In this document: positions 20,861 through 32,170 of the stretch, one piece after another
Layout of the letters: each line of letters starts with the position of its first letter
Position numbering within the stretch: position 1 is the first letter of the stretch
From: Euryodendron excelsum
Lineage: Eukaryota > Streptophyta > Magnoliopsida > Ericales > Pentaphylacaceae
Direction of reading: 5' to 3'
Length of the DNA stretch: 64,000 nt
Assembly: GCA_033060915.1 (NCBI GenBank)
Contig: CM065394.1
Location: 11,079,501 to 11,143,500 of the forward strand
Notes under the pieces: generated by a model
What the model saw: the letters and a program-made list of their open reading frames with translations, nothing else
Told to the model about the DNA's origin: nothing
The model's database searches: none
Position numbers and translations under genes: made by a program

Positions 20861-21424
20861 TTCAAAGAAAATCTCTTCGAAATGGTAAGTCCCTTTAAAC
20901 CTGTCGACCAGGACGAGACTCCAAGTCCCCTAGATGGTAGAACGGTCCACCTTTGGCGCTTACTAGCCCGCCAATGTAGAAATATCCGTTTAGGCACGCC
21001 TTTCGAGAAAGTTTATTCTCATGTGCTAAGTCCCTTTAGCAGCTTTTTGAGATCAGGCAGTCTTGTGAATGATCGCGAACCGTCAGAGTAGCGAAAATAC
21101 TCACAAACATCACAATCGTCAGAGTAGCGAAAATACTCACAAACAGGTCGATATAGGGAATTGTCAAGAAACACCTGTATCACGTGACCACCATCAGAGT
21201 GGCAGAAACACTCAAAACCCAGGTCAACACCGGTGCCTGCTAGCCCACTTTGGTAAAAAATGACCAAATTGCCCCTTGGGCCTTTTTCGACACGTTTCTC
21301 GAGAACACACCTGAGTCCTCAGAACGGTGAGTCCAACTGTCTAAGATTGTCTTGAAAGCAGTACGACATGATTAGGTGTCTTCTACTCAGTTTCGGGTCA
21401 ATTCCGAGACATTCCGATCAAGAT

Positions 21425-22050
21425 GACCATTTTACTCCTAGGCATCCGAATGCCCCGAGAACCACACCGGCTCTGGGTATCAAACCGGTAATCTCCCGAG
21501 AATACTTCTTATAGTATTCTCGACCTTCCTCTACCTTTCCGGATCATTCCGAGTCAATTCCGGCAAACCCGGTACAAAATGACCGTTTTGCCCCTAGTGG
21601 GCCAATCACCTTTTCCGACCAAACCGGCTCTGGGTATCAAACCAATAACTTCTCGAAAATGATTTTTATAGTATTCTCAACCTTTCTTTATCCTTTCGGA
21701 TCATTCTGAGTCAGTTTCGGCAAACCCAGTGTGAAATGACCGTTTTGCCCCTAGTGTGCCGGTCACCTTTTCCAACCACACCGGCTCTAGGTATCAAACT
21801 GGCAATCTTTGGGAACATTCTGACGATTGTTTTCAAATCTCGAGTCTTCTTTCGGGATAGTCCGAGTCCGTCCCGGCAGCTTCCTAATCCGATTGACCGT
21901 TTTGCCCCTAAAGGCCCGGTCAACCCTTCCGACACATCTTATCCTCATTTTTCAAGTCAAATACCTCCGGGACACTATTCTAAGTGTTCCTGCTCTTTTC
22001 CGACCTTTCGGGTCATTCCCGGACTTATTTGAGTTACTCCTAGTGAAGCC
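21425..22050 (+). repeat. 155-157 bp tandem repeats in U3 of B 5' LTR (four copies)
   Basis: Starts at 21425, 21580, 21737 and 21894 give periods of 155, 157 and 157 bp. Each unit holds TGACCGTTTTGCCCCTAG, an ACCACACCGGCTCTGGG-TATCAAAC segment and a TTC-GGATCATTCCGAGTC segment. The arrangement of repeated blocks upstream of a promoter resembles an enhancer array. Confidence 0.85.
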
Positions 22051-22142
22051 AGGCTAAAAATTACATGGTAGTCACTAATACAAGCGCCCAAATCTGCCAA
22101 AGATACGTTGCTTACCAACTTCACAAACTTTCCCAACCGGTC

Positions 22143-22263
22143 GGCACCACTAGTAGTGGCGCCAAGCCAAGAAATGGCCTGGCGCCACTCCTAGTGGCGC
22201 CAGGAGGAATTTTGCCCTCGCACCACTACAACAGGCGCCAGGTCTATCCCATCTCTATAATTA
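22143..22263 (+). promoter_or_regulatory. LTR core promoter of B 5' LTR
   Basis: A near-perfect palindrome (GGCACCACT/AGTGGCGCC arms, 22143-22163) is followed by a perfect one (GGCGCCACT/AGTGGCGCC, 22181-22201). The TATA-like sequence TATAATTA is at 22256-22263, mutated from the TATAAATA kept in the 3' LTR at 35400-35407. Confidence 0.7.
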
Positions 22264-22600
22264 CAGAGCCTCCTCCAGCGTGAAGGAGGTCCGCAAACTC
22301 AGTCTAAAAATCCTATATTTTGATATACAGAGCTCGTACACTCCTAAAACCTTAGCTTCCCTAGGTTTTCCAAACCCTAGCTTCCATACACAAACCCTAG
22401 CCTCCTATACACTCACATACACTTCTATACACTCATATACTAGCCTCCAAAGCCTCCTTTGAAGACTTGAAGTGCTGCAAACTGAAGCCTTGAAGATTGA
22501 AGACAAACCCTTGAAGATTGAAGACGAAGATCAAGACGAAGACCGAAGAAAAAGCAAGAAAGCAAGGCGCGCAAAGCAAAGTAAAATAAAAAGATACAAG
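22264..22600 (+). other. ATG-free leader (putative exon 1) in B 5' LTR with AG|GTAGGC donor
   Basis: About 337 bases after the TATA position without a single ATG, with AAACCCTAG motifs near 22371 and 22391. It ends GATACAAG|GTAGGC (GT at 22601-22602), a good plant 5' splice-site match. The matching acceptor is before gag at 27029. Confidence 0.55.
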
Positions 22601-25580
22601 GTAGGCTTTCTTTTTACGTTTCTGCACTTCCCCCCCTCTCTCTTCTTTCTCCTAACCCACTTGGGTTTTCTCTATTTTAATCCCCCGTCTCTTTCCCCCC
22701 CTTTCTTTGCATGCTTGAAACAAGGGTATTCCAAGTCCATGTGTAGGATTGGACTATTGGAGAGTTATCGTGTCGGGGGCTTTCTTTTAGTCTAACCGGA
22801 GACCACGTGGGTTCGGCCCCCTTGATTATGTGATGAAGTCTTAACCTTGTATGTTCACAACCCCAAACTTGCATTGTGCATATCATGATCTTGCATCTTC
22901 CAAAAATCGTTTTCAAACTCGTTTTCAAAGTTACATTAAACTTGGTTTCAAAATTTCATCAAAATCTCCTTTTTCAAAACTTGTTTTCAAAATTACAATC
23001 CTAGGATGATTCTAGCCTTTCCATGGTTAGGGTTGCTTTAGGAAAGTGTTACATTGGAAGAAGACCAATATGGTCTATATTTTCGACTCTTTGTTTTCAA
23101 AACCACTTTCCAAAAGTGGTTCTAGCCTTCTTATGGTTAGAATCGCTTTAGGAAAGTGAGACATTTTTATACCTTCTAAAAACTCTCTTTTCAAAAGTCT
23201 ATTTTTCTAAAAATCTCTTTAATTTTCTAAAACTCTCCTTTCCAAAGTTGTTTTCAAAAACTCCCTCCAAAAATCTATTTCTCTAAACTCCCTTTCTCAA
23301 TTCCTTTTCAAAATCCTCTCCCCAAAATCCACTTTCTAAAACGCTCTTTAAAAATCTTTCCAAAAGCTCTCTCCAACAATCTTCGATCAAAAATCTTTCT
23401 AAAAACTCTCTTCCTAAAATCTTCCTTGTAGAAACTCCCCTCTCGGATTTTCCTTCTAAAATCTTCATTTTCAAAAATGCACTTTCCAGAAAGCTCTTTC
23501 CTTAGAGCCTAAGTCAAGCCCTAGAACTCACGATTAGGAAACCCTAATTTTTCCTTACCAAAAACATGATTTCCAATCCCTTATTTTGGCCTCAAAACCT
23601 AGGTTTCCAAAACCTCTTATTTTTCTATATCAAAACTATACATATTTCCAAAATTTCTTTTCTACGTCAAAACTATAGTCTTCCAAACCAAGAATTTCCA
23701 AAACTCTATCTTTCCAAATCCTTGTCAAATCTAATCTTCCCTTTAGGAAACCAAATCCAATCTCCTCGTTTAGGAAACTAGATCCAATCCTCCGTTTTTG
23801 GAAACAAAATCAAAACATTTCTTTTCAGAAATAGAATTCAATCCCTTGTTTTAGGAAATAGGAATCTTAACCCTTCCTAATCTAGATCTTTCCTAATTTC
23901 CTACCTTTCTAAACCATTAGTTTCCTAAACCTAAACTTTAAATCTTTCTTTAAATTTCAAAAATTCAAATCTTTCCTAATTCAACTCCTTCCTAATCTCC
24001 TACTTTCCTAATTCTCAAGTTTCCAAAACTTGAACCTAAAAATCTTTCCTAAATTTTAAAACTCAATTTCCACATCCTTCCTAATTCCACCATTTCCTAA
24101 TTCCGTGCCTTTCCAAATCTTAACTCTCCAAACCTAAGTTTTCAAATCTTTCTAAAACTCAAACTTTTCCTAATCTCAAGATTTTCTAAAACTCTTAAAC
24201 TTTCTAGATCCTAAACTTTCTAAATCTTAAACTTTCTAAATTTCAAACATTTCATAATTCAAAGCTTTCTAAATTCAAAACTTTCATAAGTTAAGTGTTT
24301 CTAAATTTTCAAACTTTCCTAAAACTTCAAATCTTTTCAAATCTGAAGCTTCCTAAGCTCAAAACTTTCTTGTTTTCAAAACTTCCTTATTTCAAAAGAT
24401 TCCAAATTTAAAACTTTCTTAAACCAAAGCTTTCCTAAGTTGAAACTTTTCTAAGCCAAAACTTTCCTAAAATGACACTTTCCTAATTTGAACATTTCCT
24501 AATCGTCCAAACCCTTCCAAGTCGAGTCAAATCTTTCCTAAGTCCAGGTTTCCTAAACCTTCATCTTTCTAAAAAAAGTTTAAATCTTTCTTCCAAGTTC
24601 TATTTTTCCAAATCAAAATCTAATCTTTTCAATTCCAAAATTCCAATTTCCAAATTCCAATCTTCTATTCTAAATTCCAATTCAATCTCTTTTCCAAATC
24701 AACTCTTCTATTTTCAATCGGACTCTTGTCCAAACTACAACTGACCTGATTCTTCCAAAAGGATACGTAGGCAACCCTCATGGGTGCGGTCTCCATATTT
24801 TTCAAATTTTCAATTCCACAACCTCTTTCAAATCTCTAATTCTACAATCTTCTTCAATCTCCGATTCCATATCCATTTCAAGTTTCCAATTCCAAAAATC
24901 TGTTTTCAAATCTCCATTCTCAATTTCTAAAACTTTTCAACTTCAAATCTATCCTTTCAAATCTCTCTTCTAAAATCAAATCAAATTCTTCTATTCCCAA
25001 ATCTATTTCCAAATCAAGTCTCTTTTCTCGCGCTTGCATGTTATGCATCATGTTAGTTTATTTTCAAACATTATTTTTCAAAGTGGATAGGATTGAAACT
25101 TAGTTAGTTGAAGACTCTCATAGGTGAATCTAGGGTAGATTGACATGTAGGTACTAAAAGGGCGGGGTAGGGTAATGGCTTAGTGCGTCTTCCCTACACG
25201 TAACCAACTTCCGAACCTAGGATCACTGTTTTCGAAAGACCAAAAGGAGTTATTTTTAAAAAGAGCTAAATATTTTTCAAAGGTTGCTAAATAACCTGTT
25301 TTCTTAAAAATCCTCTCTTGAGGAGATATTTTCAAAATTATTTTTCAAAAATCGTAAGTGTAGATTTCAGATTATGCTTAGTTTTTAGGTGACCTAACTC
25401 ACCTTAATCAAGTTAGGTGGCGACTCCAAATATTTTTTAAAAGCCCTTTATTTAAATTTATTTTCAATTCAAACCTAGTCGCACTCATTCTTCTAGGAGG
25501 GTGAGTTCTAACGAGAGAGTACAGTATTTTTTCCACTTGTATGTGTATTCCTCGAGTGCGAAAAATCTGGACGCGACAGT

Positions 25581-25599
25581 TGGCGACTCCGCTGGTGAC
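25581..25599 (+). other. Primer-binding site of element B
   Basis: TGGCGACTCCGCTGGTGAC two bases after the LTR end. It differs from the A site at two positions (A to G, and G to T in the GGGG run). Confidence 0.82.
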
Positions 25600-27029
25600 A
25601 CTTAAAGGGTTAGGCCATTAGTCATGTCTCTTTACCTTTCACCCATGTAGAGTCTTCAATTAATTTGTTCAATCCTATTCACTTTAACTTTTTTTAAACC
25701 CAATTTTCAAAATTGTTTTCAAAAAAAAGCATGCATTTATTCATATTACCTTGTATTATGTTTGTCATCCACATACTAACTCTTGCATCTTTGTTTTGTA
25801 AGTACACATTTTGTTTAAATTTTATTAACCACTATGCATAAATGTGATGAACAGGATAAATGAGAGTTGATGGGCCCTTTTCTCCACTTTTAAAAATCAC
25901 ACACACACACTGCATGTGCACTTGCATTCTGCATACTTGCATTATTACCCTGATGTGACCTTTCTAGTTAGAAAGGGGGAACGGTATATTGGTTGTGGGC
26001 AAGATGCTGTGTCAGTTGCTTGCCTACGGCCTCTTGATGGTTCCCCCACTCAGATCACCAACTGATCATGGCACCACCTCGGGGAGTGGGCCTAGGTTTG
26101 AAGATCCGGGGACTGAGCCTTTTTAGGATGTATTAGTCAACCCTCAGCCTCATACTCATATAGATACCATGCATAGCCGAACCTCTGCCGGATTTAAGAC
26201 ACGAGCACCGTTTTCAAAATCACAGAGGAAAGGGCGACTGCTCTTACTTTCATTTATACCTGTCTATTCCTGCTATTATACTGATTGTATTCAAACTGTT
26301 ATAATGTCTGTCTAACTGCTCATGCATGCACGTTTATCTTGCTATTGCGTTCTCTCTCCTTATACTCTTTGCATACCCATGTTCATGCATTCCATATTCC
26401 ATGTCAAGACAAGAGTTCCAAGCAACTCAAGTCACCGCATTCTCATGTATATGATCAACCCATTGAGAGTGATACCTAGTTCACTCTCCCTTGCATTAAA
26501 CCTATCCAAACCCTAAGAGTTCCCATGTAACCTTTAGGACTCATGACATGCATCTCAATTCATTCCATATGAGGGGCCCCAATCTCTCTATGCTCACGGA
26601 GATAGGATTGCCATGAAGACAAGGGGCAACCAATTAGCAAGGTCTCTCAGCGACCTCCATGACATCAAATCTAAGGAAGGCGAATCCGAAGACTCAAGAG
26701 TAGTTTAGGTCTTTCCTTTGTAAAACTAGATAGGTGGAAGTCCAAAGGAAAATGTTCCCCCTCCCCCTATTAAAATGTATTTCAATTCTTTTGTATCTTA
26801 AACTCAAAATTCAATATACTATTTTTACTTTTATGAATGAATACGTGGATGGCTGAAGGTTCCTACTTGACGGTAAGGTATATGCATACAGGGGCAAATC
26901 CCCTATTTCCAAAAGTGAGTCAAATACGTCATGCCTAGTTTCCCTCCCAAGAGAGTGGCACCCTAGAGCATGCATTGCATAAAGACTGGTCAAGGTAAAA
27001 CATTGACTCTTTTCTTCTGTTGGTTTTAG
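25600..27029 (+). other. PBS-to-gag leader of element B
   Basis: Homologous to the leaders of A and C. It contains the hairpin CTTTCTAGTTAGAAAG at 25960-25975, then the conserved GGGGAACGGTATATTGG block. A pyrimidine-rich tract with TTGGTTTTAG ends at 27029, and the gag frame is open directly after it. No independent gene is supported. Confidence 0.75.
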
Positions 27030-28343
27030 GTACCTCCCCTCGTTCCCCCTATCATTTCGGCCAAAAGCTTAGAAACGCTCATAAAGTCATTCACACTCGA
27101 CACCTTAACTCTACTACAAGCAGAAGTGAAAGGAGTCAGACACAGGATGACTAAAATGGAAGGCATGCTTTCTTCACTCTTAGCCCATGCAACCCATGAG
27201 CAAGCAGAGTCCTCGCAGGCCCAAACCCATGATGGATGGAAAAGGATGAAGAAGGTAGACCATGACTATACCGCCACCATTGCTTACCAACAACCTCCCC
27301 AGGCCGAGGGCCTTGCTCAGATGCCTTCCAAACCAACCCCTAACTAAACACAAGGATTATATAATCTCTCATTCAGATATCAGCCCAACCCATTTGGCCC
27401 TGTCATCGAAAATTGTCCCATTTTGAAACATAGAACCTGAAACCCTTTCAATTCCCAAACCATCAACCTGGCTGTGACCTCACCAAAGCTCGGTCCCCAA
27501 TCATCAAAAACATCTGCAACACCTCCTCGGCCTAAGCAAACAAGTGGGAAAAAGCGGACCTTTACTAAACTCACGTGCTCACAGACCGCGGCCTATTTTG
27601 GCCTCTTAGCAGCTGGATATCTGAAACCTATACCTGCCCTACCCCAGCCCAATCCTCTGCCTCATTACTTCAAATCTGCAGCAAGCTGTAAGTATCATTC
27701 GGATAGCCAAAGACATGACACCGAAGATTGTTTGACCCTCAGGCATAAGATTCAAGACCTGATAGATAACAAGATCGTTGGAGTACGACCGGTAAATCCT
27801 TCTCCGAACGGCCCTACAGACCCTCCACTAGACCACACCATCAACAATATTACAAAGTTTGGTAACAACAAGGTTTGTTTTGCTATATGCCAAGAGATAT
27901 ATTACAAGGATGGGGAGGAAATGGAATGCGACAATATGGAACAGAGTCGTACTCGGTTACGGTGCAACCCCGATAAAATGCCAACCCCCGAAGACGAACT
28001 CGCATATGAATCTGTGAAGAAAATTAACCAGGAGCTGTCCAAACTAGGTAATAAAAATCTCCCATTGTGTACACCTGAGGAACACCGAGCCTTGGCTGGA
28101 GGCCAGAGCAGAAATCCCCGGGCTCGACCTATCAAGCTGGACGAAGACGAGTCCCCTGAGTGGTTTGTTAGAGAAACTCCGAAGCAAACAAATGAAGGTA
28201 AGACGGTTAAGAAAACTGACAATTACATCATCACCACCAACTCACTTGGAACTCTGGGAGAAGCATCTACCTATCTTGCCTTGGGTGAAAATCTCAACTG
28301 TGGATGGAATACAGGCGAGGGCACTATCCCAAGACCTTCCTGA
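27030..28343 (+). pseudogene. gag: gag pseudogene of element B (capsid domain missing)
   Basis: One frame runs from the acceptor-like AG to TGA 28341-28343, interrupted by TAA 27345 and TGA 27438. The N-terminus (VPPLVPP..., then a helical stretch with KSLETLIKS...LLQAEVKGV) passes directly into a Pro/Gln-rich linker (QPPQAEGLAQ, FRYQPNPFGP). CSQTAAYFGLLAAGYLKPIP follows, then a zinc knuckle CKYHSDSQRHDTEDC with the usual Gly before the second His changed to Arg, then RHKIQDLIDNK. A 150-residue charged tail ends in PRPS. The Retrotrans_gag (capsid-like) block seen in C (FKHSLTGSALQWF) is absent, so the protein is about half the expected length. The tail differs from that of C, apart from the knuckle region. 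Later proteins (protease, RT) are not encoded downstream. Confidence 0.87.
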
Positions 28344-30324
28344 AAAGGGAGTCCCTTCAAAAGCATACAAGAGAGGGGTGTTTTCATCCACTTTCTTTCA
28401 ATCCCTTTTACTTTCTGTCTCTAAATTGATGTTTACATTCCATTTTTGCTTACAAACTCTATGCTTTCCATGAAAATGATAATAGTAGTTAAATGATGGT
28501 CTTTTATTTCATCGCTGTTGTCTTATCTTCTCTTGTGAGTGGTAACTACTTCCTCCACAGGGGGCATGGTGTATCTTATGGAATAATCCAACTTGAAGGG
28601 ATGATAGCATGAGTTAACCACTCGCCAAATGATCAGCTTTCCAGAGAGAGAGAGAGGATAAGGATGAGTGAGGATACAACCCAAAGGTGACACTTGCAAG
28701 ACTCTGAAGCTAAGCGATGTGTGGCCAGTTTATCAAAATGAAGAGGAGCCATCTTTCACTTCCCCACATATAAGTAAAAGAATAAATAACTAAATAAATA
28801 AACAAATGTGCCTATATTCCCTTTGCTCAGCCCCTAGAGCCTCGCAACCAACGAAGTTTTCCTTATCAACCCTGATCTAAGACTGTCCTCCCCACACTGG
28901 GGGCAGACAATAGTTGAGAATTCTAGGAGGGGTGTCCACCTCTATCATGCTAGGATAGTGTCGAAAGCTCTATAGATCAAGCAATCTAATTCAAAGTGAA
29001 GAGAGGCCCTCATTTCATTTCCCATACAGTCAAAAGCAACCCCTTACCAAACCTGTTGAGCCATCTATCCTCTTCCTAAGAAAACCCCAACCGAGGGATC
29101 GCCGCCCAAATTGGGTAGATTGAATCGCCAAGGAAAAGGTCTAAAGAAAAAGGGTCGAAGAATTAGTCGTTCAATAAAAGAAAAGAAAGGACAAAGTAAA
29201 GAAAAAGAGTTGCCAAGGGGCAAGAGGCCAAAAAAAAAAAAAAAATCTATCTAAAGAAAGGCCAGAAGAAAACCACGATGGAGTCATCTTCAAAAGTATA
29301 ATAAGAAGATCAAATAAGAAGGGAGTCAGGTTTCTCTCAAAAAGCATATGGAAATGGTGAAGGAAAAAGGTCATTTTCACCCTGAGAAGTATATGGTCAA
29401 AAGCAAGAAGGAAATTTAAAGGTGATCCTAGGTTACGAAGAAAACCAGTAGGAACAATAGGTTCGAGCCTTTACCCTTTCTTGCAAAACCCCGAAACCAT
29501 GACCTACATTACAACCCTATTAAAGTCCCCTCTGATTGCTTAATCTAAATGAGCTAGATACGCTGCCAAAGCTAAAGAAGGATGCTAATCCTACTGAAAA
29601 ACTCAAGGACGGTACGGATCTAAACCCTACCGAAAACAACATCAAATTTGAGCCTGCATATCCCATTGTTTCTGAAACCCCATAACCTAGCCTAAATTAC
29701 TGTCCCAAGCAAAGTCTCCTCGGATTGAAAGGACTGGCCGCTTATCGCTCTGCTGAAGGTTGGGTAAGCTGTTGCTAAAACCCCGAGAGTCGAGAGTTTC
29801 AGCCTGACAATTATATACATTAACCTTGAGGCAGAGAGTCGGAGGCGATCAAAAGGTTGAGAAAGGTACGAAGTGCTATCATCCAATCAAGGTAAGGTTG
29901 AGCCAGAGTAGAGGTTAGACCCCTTAAAAAGGAAGGAGTTACCATTCCCAAGGATATCGAGATCAACAGCACCCCTTGTCATTCTATTAGTTAATGTATT
30001 TCTAATATGTGCATACATTAAGATTAAAAAATATATATATAATAAAAACAATTCAGCATGGGTTTTGCACACATAGGATATAACTCCCTGTAAAACTAGA
30101 AGTCACCCACATCAACTCATATAATACATACATAACATTATCATCCATCACATGCACATGATCATATACTTAGTTGAAAAGATCGTAAATGCCTTTGTCT
30201 ATCCATGCATCTGAACACCATAAATATCCATTTTTATACAAAATATCAAAATAAAACTGTCTAACATAAATATATCTCAGGAATAGGGGCAAAAGAAGAT
30301 CGGAGCCTCCACAAGGGGCATCTG
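28344..30324 (+). other. Post-gag non-coding spacer of element B
   Basis: About 2 kb without a convincing gene, conserved in order with A, C and C'. It carries landmark GGGGGCATGGTGTATC, a GAGA tract at 28641-28653, CCCACACTGGGGGCAG near 28888, GGGATCGCCGCCC near 29096, and a poly-A stretch near 29230. A repeated motif GAGCCT..CCC...ACCTA-ATTAC...AAAGTC-CCTC-GATTG occurs near 29467-29540 and 29651-29730. An AT-rich part near 29990-30290 precedes the end of the antisense gene and could hold its polyadenylation signals. Confidence 0.65.
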
Positions 30325-32169
30325 TCAAAGGTCGAAGTCGATGTCATTTGGATCGAGATCCCTAAAACCCGGCATCGGAGGTGGCGGATAACTACTCAAA
30401 GCACTGCCATCCTACAGGAAAGACAGAACTGAAATCAGCCACATAAAAGAAAACTAAGCAACATCAGAGTAAAAAGAAGTAGAGAAAGAATAACATAGCC
30501 CCCCACCACCCATCTGGGATAACCAAGCCGTCAGGGAAGCTACCTCGGCCTGGTACTGATCCCGCTCCATCTGGTATCGATCCCTCTAATCTCTTATAGC
30601 AGTAAACTCAGCCTGGGGAACATATCCTCCGGCTCGGTGCCATAAGTCAACCACCTTCTGGCCCACAGCGTACTCGCCGACTACTACCTCAAACCGGGTG
30701 AAGGCACCGACCAAATGAGCCCCAAAGTGTGCAGCATAATCTGTATCCGAAGGAACCAAGAACTCGGCACCTAGCTGACGCTCCTGATAAGGGATAGGCA
30801 CTCCCGCCACCAAGGCTTCAAACATATACTCTGGCAGAGCTCCTGCTGATCGAAACTCCTCTTGAAACTGCCGCCAGTGTCGCTCTCCAAGATAGGACTC
30901 CCAGGTATCATCACTGAGAAAAGCAACTCTTGACAAGGACAACAAAACCAAATACTGGACTGTCTCATAATGAACTGAACCAACAAAGGGTCACCAGGTC
31001 ACATCCCTTGCCTCAATCAGCTCCAGGTTAGCCCGGAGTGTCATAAAATCAGTAATCTCAAATCGTTGGGCTACCCGGTCACGAGCCCACCTCAAGGCAC
31101 GAGTATAGAGGTTGTCCTCAACAACTGCAGGGCGAGGAACGGGAAGGTACTTGTAGCTCCACCAGATAAGGAAAGGCTAGAAACTAGTCATACTACCCCA
31201 GCGGGAAGAAGTCCAGACCCGCATCGACCGAAGAAAGTAGCCAAAGGAGAAGGATCCCCAGTCCAGCTTAGATAAAGCTCCAAGATCAGCTACTATACTC
31301 ACCAAATGACACGACACGAGTGATTTGTTGTTGTTGCAGAAGCAGCTAAAGATGATGTACAAAACAAGTTGTTGTCTCATGATGTCCCGCCTAGCAAGCG
31401 ATGGCTTAATAGCAAAGGTACAGTCATCCTGACTGATCCAAGGGACTGGGAAGGCAGAACGCTCAGGAAGAGGCAAGTCCAACAACAATTAGGCCTCGTC
31501 CCTACTGACTGAATGCAGGGTGATTCGCCGGCCGACAAAGGAAAGCCCTATGATGATCGCCTAATCTAAGGGAGTGGGACCTAGCTCGAAGCCAACAAAG
31601 TGGAAGGTCCCGGTCTATCCAAACCATCACTTAACCAACGCCAGTACTAAATGCCGATTCAGGCGGTTAGCCTGTAATCCCATGAAAGCGCCAAATCCAA
31701 TCTCTGCTAAGAAGTCATGATATGATGGGGCAGCCTGCTGCATGGTCACAAAAACCTGATAAACAGCCCCTCTGAAAGCTGTATGTACCCGCAGAGGGGG
31801 CAAATGCTGTCTAGAGTACACGCTGGGGTGATAAGCAAGATCCCTGAGTGGTGAGACATCCGGTATCTGCAGATCTCCCAAGTCAACATCCGTTTGCCTA
31901 TGCCTGGAGGAAGCTCTCCCATAACCGGTCACTTGATCCCCAAGGCTCGGTACCTCCTCCTCAGCACCAATCTCCTCTATGAAAGCCTGCTCAACTAGGG
32001 GAAAGGGGTCGATAGGTCGCGTACTCCCCCGACCACTCTGACTGGATGCTGCCTGCCTAGTAGACTGTTAGCTACCCCTAAACCGACTGGAGCCGCTAGT
32101 GGAATCTGTCCGAGCTGCCTTCCCCGAGCGGCGTCTCCTCTTAGAGCCATCATCGCCCGCATCTACCAT
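30325..32169 (-). pseudogene. Antisense plant mobile domain (PMD)-like gene of element B
   Basis: The ATG at 32169 lies one base after a TTTTCAG acceptor. A single frame can be read through about 560 codons with roughly eight stops. An N-terminus with a KRRRR basic patch (possible nuclear signal) is followed by LGDLQIPDVSPLRDLAYHPS, FLAEIGFGAFMGLQANRLNR, and TFHFVGFELGPTPLD. RRDIMRQQLVLYIIFSCFC then leads to VSIVADLGALSKLDWGSFSF. These match the PMD pattern (TFHLPFGE...LTGL and YLLYLLG...L-DL...YSWGSAALA). A C-terminal heptad stretch (RDRYQMERDQYQAEVASL) and a conserved end PGFRDLDPNDIDFDL follow. An intron of about 87 bp (30412-30498, donor GT mutated to CT, acceptor CTGTAG) splits the end in the same place as in C'. 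Several stops are single transitions of Trp or Gln codons (31561, 30991, 30586). PMD is a family known both in cellular proteins and in transposable elements; a counter-silencing role is speculation. Confidence 0.8.
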
Positions 32170-32170
32170 C

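Larger units (their letters stand above)
20393..25578 (+). repeat. 5' LTR of element B (5186 bp)
   Basis: TGTAAGCACTCC...GGACGCGACA. Compared with A it has an extra U3 section of about 1 kb (20490-21420) with 94-bp repeats, then four TGACCGTTTTGCCCC units (21425, 21580, 21737, 21894), double palindrome (22143-22201), TATA variant TATAATTA (22256), leader, donor CAAG|GTAGGC (22601), long CT/A tract, ATACGTAGG module (24718-24790) and end module. The 3' LTR is about 120 bp longer, mainly from one more 94-bp unit. Confidence 0.92.

Noticed and set aside
22143..22201. Palindromes as terminal inverted repeats of a small DNA transposon (MITE)
   Set aside because: They occur at a fixed place in all LTRs, without a flanking target duplication or an interior of constant length.
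27151..27336. Minus-strand ORFs opposite gag of B
   Set aside because: Shadows of the gag frame, without homologues in the C or C' copies.
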